Of a stretch of DNA of 6,156 nt, positions 5,303 to 6,156 are shown piece by piece (the stretch's first letter is position 1; the number at the start of each line of letters is the position of its first letter). The stretch comes from Anaerolineaceae bacterium (GTDB lineage: Bacteria; Chloroflexota; Anaerolineae; Anaerolineales; Anaerolineaceae), in assembly GCA_003542325.1 (NCBI GenBank), contig DPKV01000225.1, forward strand, positions 1-6,156. The letters run 5' to 3'. The notes below the pieces were generated by a model, which saw nothing but the letters and a program-made list of their open reading frames with translations, searched no databases and was not told where the DNA came from. The position numbers were made by a program, and so were the translations under genes.

Positions 5303-6156
5303 ATGGCTTATTTCCGTTCACATGTACTTGTTTCCATTGACCCGGTATGCGTTCAGAAAGGCGCATACACGCTGATTGACGCATTACAAGATGAACTGGT
5401 CAAACAAGGCCTCGTTGACGAGGTGGAGGTATTGGAAACCTCTCGGATCGGCGATCCTGAAACCGAAGGCCCAGATCTGATGGTCTACCCCGAAGCCGTT
5501 CACTATGCCAATCTGACGCTCGCGGATATTCCCTTCCTGGTTGAAGAACAATTCATCAAGGGTCGTGTTGCCACACAATATTTCAGGGAAGCTGCGGAAG
5601 ATAAAGATGAAGAACTCTCCGCTCCCAAGGCCAAAGAGCAGCGCATCGTCCTGAAAAATATTGGTGAGATCGATCCTCTGAATATTGAAGAATATATTGC
5701 CAGGGACGGATACCTGGCATTAGGTAAAGTCCTGACGGAAATGACTCCGGAAGAGACCATTCAAATCGTTCTCGATTCCGGCCTGCGCGGTCGGGGCGGC
5801 GCCGGCTTCCCCACCGGGTTGAAATGGCGCTTTATCCGTGCGGCTGAGGGCGAACAGAAATTTATGATCTGCAATGCAGATGAAGGCGATCCAGGTGCGT
5901 TTGCCAACCGGCGCGTGCTTGAGGGCGATCCCCACTCCGTTGTGGAAGGCATGATCATCGGCGCCTATGCCGCCGGTTCCCACCAGGGCTATATCTACTG
6001 CCGGGCTGAATACCCCATTGCGGTCCGAACCATGAAAATCGCCATTGAGCAGGCCCGCAGCCTGGGATTGCTGGGTGAAAATATCCTCGGCACCGGCTTT
6101 TCCTTTGATTTGGAAGTCCGCATGGGCGCAGGCGCTTTTGTTTGCGGTGAAGAAAC
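5303..6156 (+). CDS. nuoF: NuoF/HydB-type NADH- and FMN-binding subunit, 3' end outside window
   Basis: The frame is open from ATG 5303 (RBS GAAGGT, 5291-5296) to the window edge, giving 284 residues. Residues 1-94 form a thioredoxin-like ferredoxin domain, 95-118 a charged linker, and from about 119 on the flavoprotein core. Core motifs: LRGRGGAGFPTGLKW (161-175) for FMN/NADH, CNADEGDPGAF (190-200), LEGDPHSVVEGM (206-217), GLLGENILGTGFSFDLEV (255-272) and GAGAFVCGEE (275-284). These closely resemble HydB of NAD-linked [FeFe]-hydrogenases (for example Thermotoga maritima). The subunit oxidises NADH or reduces NAD+ and passes electrons to iron-sulfur clusters. In the N-terminal domain only C16 remains of the four expected ligands; the others correspond to S11, R48 and P52. 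Full-length relatives have about 540-630 residues, so the [4Fe-4S] cluster site and any C-terminal ferredoxin domain lie beyond the edge. The partner could also be a formate dehydrogenase. Confidence 0.93.
   Translation, partial: MAYFRSHVLVSIDPVCVQKGAYTLIDALQDELVKQGLVDEVEVLETSRIGDPETEGPDLMVYPEAVHYANLTLADIPFLVEEQFIKGRVATQYFREAAEDKDEELSAPKAKEQRIVLKNIGEIDPLNIEEYIARDGYLALGKVLTEMTPEETIQIVLDSGLRGRGGAGFPTGLKWRFIRAAEGEQKFMICNADEGDPGAFANRRVLEGDPHSVVEGMIIGAYAAGSHQGYIYCRAEYPIAVRTMKIAIEQARSLGLLGENILGTGFSFDLEVRMGAGAFVCGEE

Noticed and set aside
1..6156. Insertion sequences, CRISPR arrays, tRNA or rRNA genes
   Set aside because: No direct-repeat arrays, transposase motifs, terminal inverted repeats or cloverleaf-like sequences were seen; almost all of the window is accounted for by coding genes.

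Overview
The window looks like part of the chromosome of an anaerobic or fermentative bacterium. My best guess is the Anaerolineae side of the Chloroflexota. This rests on roughly 50% GC, the type of HisRS, and a gene order otherwise familiar from Clostridia and Thermotoga upstream of NAD-linked [FeFe]-hydrogenase genes. The lineage is inferred from memory of protein families, not from a search.

Layout. At the left edge, on the minus strand, is the N-terminal three quarters of histidyl-tRNA synthetase (hisS, 1-1002, running off the window). A 143-base divergent intergenic region follows, with a recognisable promoter for hisS. From 1146 to the right edge everything reads on the plus strand and falls into two blocks. 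Block 1 (1146-3674) holds four regulatory-looking genes: a DRTGG-like domain protein, a CBS-pair/RsbT-like GHKL ATPase fusion, a second DRTGG-like protein, and a PHP-domain metal-dependent phosphoesterase. Block 2 (3795-6156) holds redox genes: a NuoE/HydC-type [2Fe-2S] subunit, a small stand-alone GHKL ATPase, a thioredoxin-like ferredoxin-fold protein, and a NuoF/HydB-type NADH/FMN subunit cut off by the window end.

The blocks are separated by 120 bases that contain a sigma-70-like promoter (TTGACC-17-TAAACT). A near-perfect Rex-type inverted repeat (TTGTGG-N6-TCACAA) sits immediately downstream of its -10 box, where a repressor would cover the transcription start. Rex senses NADH/NAD+, so this would tie expression of the NADH-oxidising genes to redox state.

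The most unusual feature is in block 2. The thioredoxin-like ferredoxin protein contains no cysteine at all. The equivalent N-terminal domain of the adjacent NuoF-like subunit has kept only one of its four expected ligand cysteines. The NuoE-like subunit keeps all four of its ligands and the NuoF flavin/NADH motifs are intact. This suggests an NADH-linked electron-transfer complex in which two neighbouring ferredoxin-fold domains have lost their iron-sulfur clusters but kept the fold. The catalytic partner (an [FeFe]-hydrogenase, formate dehydrogenase or other NuoG-like subunit) should lie just beyond the right edge and is not visible.
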